64,000 bases of DNA from Bolinopsis microptera (lineage: Eukaryota > Ctenophora > Tentaculata > Lobata > Bolinopsidae): the NCBI RefSeq assembly GCF_026151205.1, contig NC_087083.1, forward strand, positions 1-64,000, given 5' to 3'. Positions 23,160-34,923 of this stretch are shown piece after piece. The notes beneath the pieces were generated by a model that made no database searches, was not told the DNA's origin, and worked only from the letters and a program-made list of their open reading frames with translations. Numbering within the stretch: position 1 is the first letter of the stretch; every line of letters starts with the position of its first letter. The translations under genes and the position numbers were made by a program.

Positions 23160-26110
23160 AGCTTTCTATTGGTTGTTTCAACGCAAGGTCTCTTTGCAAC
23201 AAAACTAGTGGCAGATAACTAGAAATGCTTAAGGATAACTCGATCTCTATCTGTTGTATCACGGAAACTTGGCTTAAATCTATGATCGGGCAAGTTTGCC
23301 GAAATTCGTGATTTTGGGTTTGTTATTATCAGTGCCCCTCGAAGAGGTAGGGGAGGTGGTGTTGGTTTTTCTCTTCAACCCCAAAGTGATTTCGCCTGTA
23401 CGCAATGATGTTACTAAATATTCATCTTTTGAAGTACTTGAATGTGTCAATAAAAACAGCTGGTGAGGGTTATCAGGCTATGCGTAGTTTATCGCCGCAC
23501 TCAGGCCAAAACAAAATATGATGAAACAAAAATATCTAAGTTTATGGATGACTTGATGGATACCTGGACAAACTTCGCTTAAAACTGGATCTCCAATTAT
23601 TTGTGGTGACTTTAATTTCCATGTTGAAAGACCTAAACAATAATGTTGCCCAGAACTTTAATTGCTCTTTGTGAGAGCAAAGGCTTCCTTCAGCATGTCG
23701 ACTCTCCTACTCACATCTCTGGTGGGACATTGGACTTGTTATTTACTCTAGGCTGTGTAAGTGACTCATTGTCTGTAACAGATATATGATGGTAGAGACA
23801 AGCACTGGAACCAGCTCTGATCACTATCTAGTAAGTTATCGATCCCAGTCTCATTCGATTTTCATAAGCTCGTACATATGAAGAAAAAGATGTCAGAGAG
23901 CTATGCAAAATTGGACATCGATATGTTCCGGCAGAGCTGTTTTTGTTCAGAGCTTAAAACCCTTGCTAATATCAAGCCTTAGATGAGGCTGTGAAACCTT
24001 TATAAAAAGGTCCTGAACATGCTGGACACACATGCCCCACTTATTACGAAACGATTTACCTGCTGAAAAGTCATGATTTTTGAGGGATGAAAATTCAAAT
24101 GCTGTCAGAGAGAGGAGAAAAGCAAAACGAAAAGCCAAAAAAGTATCCAGAGAATGATGAGTTTAAATAACTACAACACTTTGAAAAGTGCGTGACGCAG
24201 AAATCATCCATCAATCGAGCTAGAGATAGCACTAAGATAAACCAGCCAGTTCTTGCAAAGGAGAACTCGAAAGGACCGACAAGTCACAAATAACTTTTAG
24301 ATAAAGAATATGGCTCCAACAAACTGCCAATGGTGAAGATATCGAAGTGTGAAAAACTCAAGACTTTCTTTGACAAAAAAGTAAAAACCATTTACTCTAA
24401 TAGTGAGAAGGGAATTCAAACGCAGACTTCCCTTAACGGTTCAAGGTACCAAAAACTCTCTTTGAAAGAAAACAAAGTGTAGACTTATCCCAGTTTAAGG
24501 AAGTCTCATATCAGAACTTGAAACTTAATTAAGAGTCTTCCCAATAAATCAAGTTACCTTCTCGATGCCAATGTGGCGCTGGCTCTTCAAGACTGCTTTA
24601 CCCGAGCTTCTCCCATACATCTATTACAACGTGATGAATCAATAAGAGTCGGAAATTTTCCATACTGCCCTAAAAGAAGCATCTATTAGGCCTGACTCAA
24701 AACCTACCTTAGATGTTGATGAGCTGAAAAACTAGCGACCGATTAGCATCTACCCATCTGTCCCAAATACTAGAAAAAGTAGTTCATTGCAAATTTAAAT
24801 GAATAGGCTGGATGTCAACAACCTATTTTCCCCATTATTCCAATCAGCTAGAGAAAATTCCATTAGTTGTGAAACTGCAGTTACAAAGATACATAATGAA
24901 ATCTAAATGATGAGTGATAGCAATCGAATGTTGTGCTTCTACCTCTTAGATCTATCACAGCCGTTTTCGACACCAAAACCATAATCTAAAACTACTGGGA
25001 AACCTCAGAGGAATGCGTTAGATGGAAAGTTGAAAAGAGTGCGACACTCAGCTGGTTACAGTGTTACCTTAATAATCGCACATTCAGGTTACATTAAAAA
25101 GCCACATCTCTGAATGCGATCTGGAGATTGTGTACCTCAAGGATCCTGTTATAAGGGGACCACTACTGTTCAATTGTATACCAGAGATCTTGAGGAAATT
25201 GGTTCACAAAATTATGATTCTTTCTTCTCGTTACATTTGGATGGTTGGCAAGGGGAATCACTGGTGTACTTTCCGTGAAATGTTCACGATGTTCTAATCC
25301 GATGTTAACAGCGGGAGGAATGCTATTCCTGGATATAAAGCAATGATGACAGTTAACTTCCTAAAACTGAATGATGAAAAAACAGCGTTTCTTTGATATA
25401 GACAATATTCACAAATCCTCTACTCTCCTATGATGGAGGAACTCTCAATCTGTTCCTGTTAGTCAAGGCCAAGAACCTGGGAGTCCTTTTTCGATCCCAA
25501 TGATCTGGACGCCAATAAATGCTGTGTCCAAAGTAATGTTATTTGCGAACAAAGGGACTTATCAGAATTCGGTTCAAAAGCTTTCCATGAACTAAAAGTT
25601 CAGATTAGTTCACTCCCAATATTCCTGTTTCATAGACTACTGCAACTTCAGTCTATTAAAGGTATAACACAAGAATCTCCATAGCTTTCAAAAGATACTA
25701 GAACTATTGCTGCTAGATTTATTTTTTGGTCTTTACCGGAAAAAATATACGTAACCTATCATGCATTACCTCAAAAAGCTCCACTTTTTACCTCACTCAC
25801 TCAATCTCCCTCAGATCAAGTTCAAATATCACTTCTGGTCTTCAAGGGCTTAATAAAAAAGCCCCCCTCATACTTACAAGGAAACATCAATCTTATGTAG
25901 TACGAAGACAAAAGGTCCAGACTTAGATGATGACTTTAAATGTAGAAAGTTTCCTCCTGCTCCTCATTTCAGACTACGGATGCTGCATTTATGTTTTGTG
26001 ACCAAAAAATTTGACTGACTACCCTACTCAGTAGAGATCATTATCATCCTGAAGAATGTTTTGAAAAATGCTCTTAAGACGTTGTTATTCCTCCTAGCTT
26101 TTGATAATAT
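23160..26110 (+). mobile_element. Decayed CR1-like LINE, nearly full-length ORF2
   Basis: Broken plus-strand translation follows the order of a CR1-type LINE. An endonuclease start is visible (FNARSLCNKT near 23178, ICCITETWL near 23245), then SKGFLQHVDSPTHISGGTLD at about 23680-23735. RT-domain pieces follow (the region around 24730 matching YRPIS.., MLCFYLLDLS near 24935, then a VPQGS-like segment near 25130 and GPLLFN near 25160). The C-terminal end lies near 26075 (CFEKCS..DVVIPP). Stops and frameshifts occur every few dozen codons, so it is long dead. Its age contrasts with the young minisatellites. Confidence 0.8.
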
Positions 26111-26846
26111 ATAAAATATGGTCCATAAAGTCTGAAACTGAATGAAGTGCATAATTTTGGAACTTCGCAAATAATTTGTTTCGAAAATCTTCTCTCAATC
26201 TCTCCTCAGTACCAGAATATCATATCATTCATCACTAAGTCTCGATTGAAGGAAGTTAAATGTACTCTATTGTTGGTATAGGTTTGATTGTCGTAGCGGG
26301 TAATAAATGTTAGAATTTCATTGTATTTGTTATGTTGATGTAATTTTGTACATGGATGGGGTAGGTTCATAATTATTTTTGTAGTGGTTGACAGAAGTTA
26401 TAGTTTGAAGGGTTATAATGTAGCGAATATTAACAGTTAAGGTGTTGTGATTAGCCTGCTATATTGTACTATTAGAGATGAGCCGCGAGCGCAGAGAGCG
26501 CGAGAGAAAATCATTGTAAAAAGCATGCTACCATATTCTATAGAAGTTCACTACTACGAGAACTGTAGGGGATGATGGAAGTGTGTAACTTCAACTGACA
26601 TGTAAGTGGTTGAGTGTGTCTCTAGGAATAGCAGTATACAGGGAGGTATTTACTTCCTGCCGGGCAGTGGAAGTCCTAACTTCTTGTTTATCTGAACATT
26701 TATTTATTATTATCGTTATAAAATCCTCAAATAAGGTTTAGGGGTCTAGCTTTTTGTCAGGAAAATAAAACAAATATGTAATGAAGAAACATCCAAGTTT
26801 CTCTTAGCTTAAAAATGTCAAGAAATTACCAACCCGTTGCATCAAC
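26111..26846. other. Non-coding sequence
   Basis: No gene or element is recognised. It probably contains the LINE 3' end and the 3' UTR of the minus-strand gene ending at 26847. Confidence 0.35.
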
Positions 26847-29518
26847 CTAAAACCATCCATTTTCTCGACTATCCTCTTGAATGAGAACCTCATTAGCTTT
26901 ACCAGATACCTCACCCAATAAATGTGGATTAATAACCCGCGTAGAACCTAACAACTTCCTCACTGAGATATTATGAATAATATTAAATAACTTTATAAAC
27001 GTGAATTATCCAATTAATATTGATTTGAAAACTGTTTCACGATAATAATGCAAACGGTGCCGGTGATGTCCCTTTGATAGCAGAGAAACCTTACAATCTT
27101 AACTAATCCCCTGCCAAGCAAAGTAATTTGCTCCAAATTTTAAAATACTCAACTCAACAACCAAGTTGAGGTAAAACCGGTTTATAACTAAATAATTAAT
27201 TAATTAAATAACAAATTAACTGCATTCCTCAACGCACCGTGAAGATAGTAGCAATAGCACCAGGGACAGTACTGTACTTATCTCCTCTCCCCATTAAGTG
27301 AAACTATCATCCGTTTAGTAACAACTAGCAGAGGATGCGAGGTTATCACTGCTAAGCTTGTGCTGCGCACTGCCTCCTAACTAGTTTAGGTTTAACTGTT
27401 AAAAAACCATTTTTGTAGATACCATGACAGTAGAGTATCTGCTGTCCTACATTGTCAAAGTTTGTTATAGTTTTTACTGGTTACTAATCTGACCCGATAA
27501 ATATTTATTGGGATAAAGTGCTGTATCAACTTACTTTTTTTCTTATTGTATTTATTTATCTGAACAAAGCTGTCCACGCTTCAGCTTGCAGAGGGGATGT
27601 TATAATGACGTGCTTCTTTCATTTCTTAAATGATAGATAGAAAAAATCATAATTAATCGCAATCTAGTAAGAGCACCTTAGTTCCCAAAAATTTGTGTGC
27701 CATTATATTGAGCACAATTATTTGAGCCCGAAAAATTTGGGCAGAAAATTTGAACTCATTTGGGCGACCGAAAATTTGGGCACAAATTCTTCGAAAAATG
27801 ACCGATTTCCACTAAAATTTCAGTTAGATATTTGCCTTATTCATTTATTGCCAGTCATTTGCTTTCAATTTTAAGCATGTTAGTGTAGTCCTGAGTTGTG
27901 TTTCACATTAATGAAATTTACGATCTCCCATAACTACTCAAAATACAGGTGATATGGCACAGTACTAAATGATAGATATACAATAGTGATATTTAGTCTC
28001 TCAATCAAATAGTTTAGTCTATTTACACTCAGCATATCTTATCATACCCCTTTCACATACAATTATCATTATGACGCCTCACCCAGATGGTCGAGAAGGT
28101 TTGAAAAGAAAATTAGAAGGTTTACATCATTATCTATCAAACTAAGCGGCACATACGCTTAGCTTTGGGGGAAAGCAAAGGTGTACATATTGTGTGTAGC
28201 GAACTACTTTAAAAGTGTAACCGGACCAAAGGTCAAGTCTAATTTTAATTAACCAGCTAATATGACCCATCATCTACAGCCCCTGGACTTATCTATCAAT
28301 GGACTGGCTAAGAATTCCATGCGCAATAAGTAAGAAGATTGGTACGCGAAAAACATAGTGTGTCAGCTCAATGGAGGGAGTTTTCATCAGACAGTGTGAA
28401 AATTGATACCCCGCTTGACAGTGATCCGTGAAGTACACGCTCGTTGGATCAACGAACTTTTTTGTTATTTAAAAGGGAGGCCAGATGAGCATAAGGAAGG
28501 CGTTGGAGAAGTCGGGTATAACTGATGCTTGTAGATCAGACTTTACGGTGGATGATAATCCATTTGCAGATCTTGTTTAAATCTCTAGCTATCCGTACCT
28601 TCGCTCTAGCCATTGTTTTATTAGTAGCTGTTACTGTTCCAGTTATTTCTATTCATTTAAAAATATAAGCCTTTTTCTTGGTGAAGCCATGAAGGACAGA
28701 TTAGAAAACTAAAATTTCAAATATTATTTCACTTGGATATGAAGAAAAAGCCATCCTTTCTATAGATTTCAGGTCCACAGGCCAAATGCCAAAAGTTTGG
28801 TTATAGCAAAAAATTTAGCAGACGGAAAAGATGTAGCAATTAATTTGGTCTGCAAAAAATTTGGGCGAGAGGCCCGCTCAAATTTTTTGTCGCCCAAATT
28901 TTTGGAAATTAAGGTACTATAAGAACTGATCAATTAAACAATTAACTAATGAACTTTAAATGAGTTAATGAGTTTAACCTCAGAAGCAATCTGTTCAGGA
29001 GGACACTTGCTAGTAGAAACTGGAAGTGCCGCTAACACCTCACTCCTGACAGAGTTTGTAATGAAGACCCCTCCTAGTCGGGTGTCAGACCTCGGTAGAG
29101 GACTAGCGGGATCCTTCTTTGTCTGCCTGGAGATTAGCTAATTAGTTAAAGAGTTAGTTTTTAATTAGTTAATTAGAGGGGATTACACTATTTACTAGTG
29201 GCAGAAAGATATAACGTTATCTCATATATTAAATTTCTTCCCATTCAAATGTCTCCCTTTAAAAATTGTTTGCAAAAAAGGTCGGGTTTTCTAAAATTGT
29301 CCTCATTGGTACCAAATTTCCTCGCAGTTGCCGTGTTTTCTGGATGTAGAAAGGTTATTTAATATGATTAATTTATAATTGCAAACGTGGAAAATTGTTT
29401 ATAAATAATAAACTCACCAATATTTCATGTATTTGAAGATTGTTAGGATAGTAATAACCCCAGAGAAGAAGAACATGCTCGGTTGCCTGAACGTCGGAGG
29501 AAGTGGCTCGTAACCAAC
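26847..29518 (-). CDS. Unrecognised small membrane protein, 3' exons (partial gene)
   Basis: Exons 29518..29418 (acceptor ATTCCAG, donor TG|GTGAGT) and 29126..28979 (acceptor TCTCCAG) join in phase. They encode VGYEPLPPTFRQPS, a hydrophobic segment MFFFSGVITILTIF followed by KYMKYWQTKKDPAS (one membrane span with a basic cytosolic flank), then DTRLGGVFITNSV and KCPPEQIASE. A terminal exon 26962..26847 (acceptor ATATCTCAG) encodes RKLLGSTRVINPHLLGEVSG and ends SRENGWF-stop. A 34-base exon, 27271..27238 (donor G|GTGCGT, YCPWCYCYYLH), would connect them in phase, but it is the weakest piece and another exon could replace it. A pogo-like transposon occupies the intron at 27672-28915. First exons are not identified. 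I do not recognise the family. Confidence 0.55.
27272..27671. other. Intronic sequence
   Basis: AT-rich intron of the minus-strand membrane-protein gene. Nothing else is recognised. Confidence 0.4.
27672..28915 (+). mobile_element. Pogo-like DNA transposon, degenerate
   Basis: The ends are imperfect inverted copies. The left is gcaccttagttcccaaaaat. The right, read inward, is gtaccttaatttccaaaaat. They are bordered by taaga-like sequence that may hide a TA duplication. Plus-strand translation at 28265-28580 resembles the C-terminal part of a pogo/Tigger-type DDE transposase: LQPLDLSINGLAKNSMRNK, then QLNGGSFHQT, LTVIREVHARWINELFCYLK and FTVDDNPFADLV. Stops and frameshifts are present and the N-terminal DNA-binding and first catalytic parts are not seen. 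Subterminal aaatttgggc repeats lie near both ends. Confidence 0.65.
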
Positions 29519-30693
29519 CTGGAATATTTTACTTTGTTATTAATCAATTAAGTAATTAATTAATTAATTAAGTTATAGTGATAAGAACACGAATAATCAG
29601 TTTGATGAAAATTCGTTAACTGTGATCGACCGGTATTATATAAAGAACACTAACCACTGCTTGATTACCGGTTAATTATCGGTTAATTACAGATTAATTG
29701 CTAATTACAGGTTAATTACTGCTAATTACCGGTTAATTACTGTTAATTACTGCTAATAACCGGTAAGAATGTATAACCGACTTTATGATGCTTCTACTAA
29801 ACACTACATTACTTAAACATAGTAAACTGATACATTACAAATTCAAACTACCTTTAATTGCAAGCTTCGTTTAACGCTGATTTAAAAGTTTGATTACCTC
29901 TATCTCGAAAAACTCCTTATTTACTTATTTGAGCAAGTACATTTATATACCCTTATTCAATAAGTGTAATATTCCATTATCTCCTAATATCATAGGGACA
30001 TGATATTACAAGTGCACATACAGTACAAATTGATAGCATATTTCAAATGCTTCACATAACAAGCAACTAGCTGTGACCTGTTAACAATACATATAGCTAA
30101 CTATACATAACTATACATATAACTTAATATAGCTGAATAACGGTGACAAATGTTCTTATAGCCGGAGTACTCCGGCTCATAATGTAGCCAGATCGGGAAA
30201 CAAAAAGTTAATGACTTCCCCGATTCCTCCCAGAAAGTTAAATGAGGTTTTAAATACTTCTAAAGTTCTAAATGACTATCAGCACCAAGGTATTTTAGTA
30301 TGTCACCGCAATCATACTAATCATATACCTCACATGATATTGCTAGTGTTTTGCAGGATTCTTCATATTTGGGGAACCTAACTTATGACATTCGGTAAGC
30401 TTTTTAACGACGAAACGAAACGAAACACAGTATTTACTACCCCGCTACTATGCGACAAAGATATTGTATAAAAGATAAAGAAATAATTTACACACTACGG
30501 TGCCCATGTCTGAGCGGCTCTCCTCAAAAAAACTTTCTTTCCTCATCGGACAGAAAGTTTTAATTAAATTATGAAAATTTTGCTTTATTAGTAAAAAAAC
30601 TTTTCTTGTACAACAAAATATTTTCTGTTTTATTACTTAGCTACCTGAAGCAGAATGGAGATAGTATGGAAAGGCTTGCAAATCAAAACTTGT
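29519..30693. other. Intron or intergenic, with a small AT-rich tandem repeat
   Basis: At 29654-29765 a gctaattaccggttaattac type unit recurs about eight times. The remainder has no recognisable exon or element, although 5' exons of the membrane-protein gene are expected somewhere on this side. Confidence 0.4.
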
Positions 30694-30782
30694 GCTAAAC
30701 TGCGGCCATTCTGACGGTAGGGTTCTTGCCAGCTTCCGAGCGTAACATTCGCACTATGTCACCGTCTACATTAACCATGGCT
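30694..30782 (-). CDS. Possible short exon, unknown
   Basis: After an acceptor-like TTTATAG, the minus strand reads MVNVDGDIVRML then RSEAGKNPTVRMAAV and a stop. The residue mix looks protein-like, but no partner exon, donor or family was found. It may be transposon debris or a terminal exon. Confidence 0.25.
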
Positions 30783-31700
30783 ATAAACGGGCTGCTTTAG
30801 ATGCGGACCATTTGGGTGTTAGGTGCAAATTATGCGGCAAATTATGGGGGGAGGTTTTGATTTTTATTGTAAAGTTTTAAATTATACAAAACAATAGAGG
30901 AAATGTTGTGTGTGGAAATTGAAGCTGAGTCGGTTGGTTAGTCACGAATTATTGTGGTAAACTAAAGTGAGGCTTTGTGGATATCTGTACTCTTGTGACC
31001 TTCAAATCCACAGACAATACTAATAGGATTTATTGAATAGGTATTTTGCATAATTATTTTAATTCATTCTGTGAATTACCATAAAAGAGCAATATATCAT
31101 TAAATATCATTTGAAAGCGTATTGTATCACATAAAAAGCGTTGTTTCTTAAAAACAAAGAATTAGATCAAATAGTGCTCTGAAAAGTATAGAGCATACTC
31201 AGGAGAGTGACCTCTTCACTAGAAGCGCACTTAACTTGCACTAAATGTGCAGTAAATGTGCACTTAACTTGCACTAAATGTGCATTAAATGTGCACTAAA
31301 TGTGCACTTAACTTGCACTAAATGTGCACTAAATGTGCACTCTACATTAACTCTATACTAACTTGAATAAGTATTTTGACGACATTGACGGGCTGTAGAA
31401 GTGCAGTGTACACACAGTTCACAGTAAGGTCACCCACCGAGGGTAAACCCCCAAAAATCCTGTCCATTGTCCTTCGCTAACACGGGGGAGGTGGTTAGTT
31501 TTCATAGTGTGCAGATATTTGCTGGATTAAACAAGAGTATGGACTTTCGACGAGAGACGAAGACGAGAGACGAAGAAATGTGTTTTATGTTGAAAATATT
31601 TTTTTCTGAAGAGATGGAAAATGGAAATGGGGTCCTTACCGTACGTTACGAAAAATAATCATTATATAATTATTATAATTTTCTACGGTTATTATACCTA
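30783..31700. repeat. Non-coding with a 21-bp-type tandem repeat
   Basis: At about 31225-31345 the words cttgcactaaatgtgca and ctaaatgtgcac recur about eight times. The frame at 31467-31658 has no family features. Nothing else is recognised. Confidence 0.5.
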
Positions 31701-32825
31701 GGGTAAAGCACATAATTTTGTCATTTTTTGGCAATTTTCCGACTGCCTGATATAAACCATGGGTTTTAACCTCGTCTGAAATTCCGATTTAGATGAAACC
31801 TCCACCATGTTATAGTAGACAGTCTAGGCAAGTTCTAACACAAAAATGATCGAAATTGCTGGGGTTGAAGATGTTGAAAAAAATTATTTTGAAAAAATGA
31901 CAAAATTAGGTGACTTTACTTAATTTTGTCACCCCGAACCTAATTTTGTCACTTGAAGATTGTGCAAAAAGTAACCGTTTCTCGGTATTTTAGACTACCT
32001 GGATGCATCATTCGAGCGCTTTTTTACCAACATTGACCTCAAAAATCCCAAAGATATGATGTTTTCATAGTTTTGTAGCTTGATGAAAAGATGACACTTT
32101 TTGGGTATCTAATCTTAGAAAATAGCCCCCAAATGCCCCTGAAACCACTGGCATCTTGAAAACTTTCTATGAAGCATGAATCAATATTGGTTACTGATTC
32201 ACGAAACTATATTTACCAATAGCTCTTTAAAACCCAGAATTACAGTATATTTCTCGGCGAAAATATGCTATTATAAGTGTTTAAATGCTATTATAAGTGC
32301 CTTATACATATCCTATGGGCAAAAAAACTTCAGAATAGTTGTATAAGGCCATTTTCAACACAATCTGTGATTTACAAGAAATTTGAGAAAGGTCAATGTT
32401 TTTGACAAAATTAGGTACTTTTTGCAAAATCGAACCTAATTTTGTCACCCTCTGTAACTTGAACAATAATTGCGCTAGAGACTTGAAAATTTGTACGTAT
32501 ACTTCTGCTGTAGAAGACATTTGAAATATGCAATGGCATGAAGCTAGCTCAATTACTTTTGAAATAGCAATAAATCAAAATTTTGAAAATTCCTTAAGAA
32601 AACTTTAAGGATCTTATTTATTTTTCGGGTTAACAGTTTCGCCTTCATTTTTGACACAGATGCAAAAGAGCTAGAAACTTAAACTTTGTAGGAGCAGTTT
32701 CAGCAAAGTCTAAGCTTTCTTTTTATACACAAACCTTTTCTTTCAAGCTGAAATTCCGAGCCGAGGCAGTTTTTCATAGCAAAATGACAAAATTAGGTAC
32801 CCTGACAAAATTACGTGCCTTACCC
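31701..32825. mobile_element. TA-flanked non-autonomous DNA element with internal repeats
   Basis: The left end GGGTAAAGCACATAATTTTG and the right end, read inward, GGGTAAGGCACGTAATTTTG form inverted repeats, both followed by TCA. TA flanks both ends (31699-31700 and 32826-32827). The 1125-bp body repeats the word acctaattttgtcac and its complement (near 31920, 32435 and 32785). It has no transposase frame. Assigned to the Tc1/mariner group from the TA duplication. Confidence 0.8.
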
Positions 32826-32827
32826 TA

Positions 32828-33470
32828 GATAATTGCAATTTATGACAGTTTAACACTGATCGAAATGACATAATGAAACAAAGTATTCAGATGGTTTTTC
32901 AGTACAAAACTATGACCACTGCATGATAGAAACAAAACATAAACAGTAAACATTGATATAACTTTAGGAGCTATCACTGAACTGATTTCATGATCAGGAA
33001 ATTTAAATTTATAACATTGCTACTGAGGTTCTGCATTTTCGAAAAGGAACGTTTTAGCCACTAGATGATATTATAAACTTATTAAACTGTATACGTAACC
33101 TATTTTTAATGATAACGAACGATGTGGAATATCCATTTCAATTGTTTGGTATGTCTTTGAACTAGCAAAGACTTGGTGAGATAATGTTGACCATGTTGGC
33201 ACAAAATCAATACATTTCAAACAAAGAACGTTCTCAATCAAAGAAATAAATAAATTACTGTTTCAAAAACTGATCAAGAAAAGGAAAATTGAAAGCAGGC
33301 AGTATCAATCCAACGTTAGGAATAATACAATTAAAACTGGCAACTTTTAATAGTATTTACTTTAAATATTATATACAAGATGGTCTTTAGTGTTATAACA
33401 ATTATACCACAATAAGCCTAACGACTCCTAATTTGAAATGCATCTATAATTCGAATGAAGAATTTTGAGA
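32828..33470. other. Non-coding sequence
   Basis: AT-rich stretch with no recognised gene or element. The right-hand end should carry the 3' UTR of the mitochondrial-protein gene. Confidence 0.4.
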
Positions 33471-34228
33471 TTATTCGTCGTCTTCATCCTCTTCATCCTC
33501 TTCTTCATCATCTCCATCTTCAGGTTCCGCTGCTTCATCTACTAGAGCATTACGCTCAGCTCTAATCTTGTCTAAAATAGAGAGTTCAGTAAATACTAGC
33601 TTGAGATGAAAAATATAATTCTTAAAGCAGATGTACCTATGAAAGTTAATCTACTTTGTAATTTCATTTTAATAACAAAATCATTCATTGAATCAATGAG
33701 ACAGTTTTTAAAAACTGTAGTATCTAAAATATAATTTGCAGTTAAAATGAACTCACCCCAATCGATTTCACCAAACTTGGGCTTAAATAGATCAGACGCG
33801 TATGCCTGAAAAGGATGGCAATTTAAGAATGCTGAAGAAACCGGTCCACTTTTTAAATTAAATTTTGTAGAACTCAAGGAATTTCGGGGAACACTGAGTA
33901 GCTTCAACAGCAGATTTAAAATAGGTTACCATAGCAAGCATTAAAGAGCAGACACCAAATCCAGATGCAAAGAACAGTTTCTGTTGAACATATGGCCAGG
34001 GATTCTCACCATCAGGATTTCGAGGAGGTCCATTGTGAAACCTGTGAAATAATAGAGAAAATGATTTATGAGGGAGTAATTAATAAAATATCCCCAGAAA
34101 ATGGTACAGTACAAACAACTTGATAGTAATCAATAGGGTGTAATTTGAAGGTTTTACCTTCTCATGAAAGATCTTTGAGCACCTCTAACGCTGGACATTA
34201 ATCGTGATGCAAGCACCCTTGAAGCCAT
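33471..34228 (-). CDS. Small mitochondrial inner-membrane protein (COX7C-like?)
   Basis: Four exons join in phase to give a complete 110-codon protein: 34228..34158 (ATG), 34041..33930, 33805..33757 and 33571..33471 (TAA). All have clear GT..AG borders (donors AG|GTAAAA, ATG|GTAACC, G|GTGAGT). The N-terminus MASRVLASRLMSSVRGAQRS is Arg/Ser-rich without acids, a typical mitochondrial targeting sequence. It is followed by RRFHNGPPRNPDGENPWP, one membrane span (KLFFASGFGVCSLMLAM), then DLFKPKFGEIDWDKIRAERN and an acidic tail ending in about 15 Asp/Glu residues. The presequence, GP..N.P motif and GFG-containing span recall cytochrome c oxidase subunit 7C, but the protein is longer and the acidic tail is unusual. 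A respiratory-complex accessory subunit is the safest call. Confidence 0.75.
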
Positions 34229-34381
34229 GACTGTCAAATAACAATTGGGGTAAAATTTTACAACTTTTGACAATGTTGTCTGAAACATAAACATAATCAT
34301 CAAAAACTTGGAGCAAATAAACAAAAATCACTAGTAAACAGTACTGTACACCATGTGAAAATTCCCCGTTTTAGTAAGTAT
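34229..34381. promoter_or_regulatory. Likely promoter region of the mitochondrial-protein gene
   Basis: These 150 bases separate the ATG at 34228 from the LTR at 34382. They should hold the 5' UTR and promoter, although a 5' non-coding exon could lie further away. No TATA box or initiator could be assigned with confidence. Confidence 0.3.
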
Positions 34382-34923
34382 TGTTGGAACCCTGTTCTTG
34401 GGTTAATTAAATAACAAATAATACTCAATTATTATAAATACAAATTAGATGAATAAAGAGGTTATACAAATAAATGGTGTTTCAAATGTAACCTTTTTAC
34501 TCTATGTACTCACCCTCAAATAGTGAATGAGTGATTGAAAGGTGATTGGTGTGACTCAGTTACTCACACTGCTCTAACTAATACACAATTCAATACTAAA
34601 CTAAATAATGTCTTTTTACTATTAGATTAAACAACTATTAAATTAAAACTAATACTCTGATGATGATGTTCTTCTTACTATATGAGGGACTTCTGAATGA
34701 TGAGGACTTCAACTAAACTGGAACTGATAACTATAAAACAAAACCCTGGGGGAAAACTACCGTGAGTAAAGTGAAAGGTAATCCACGTGAAACTATAAAT
34801 GAAAGTGAAAGAGGAAGCGGGAACTCCTAGACTAAACTACTAAACTATAACTATAAACTACTTACCACTCTTTCCACGTCACAGAACACAGATGTAAGAG
34901 CCTGTAAACACGTACTTCCAACA
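34382..34923 (+). repeat. 5' long terminal repeat of a Copia-type element
   Basis: A 542-bp segment begins TGTTGGAA and ends TTCCAACA, the short inverted TG..CA termini of an LTR. It lies immediately upstream of the gag-like frame. No matching 3' LTR was found in the window, so the element is 3'-truncated or rearranged. Confidence 0.65.
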
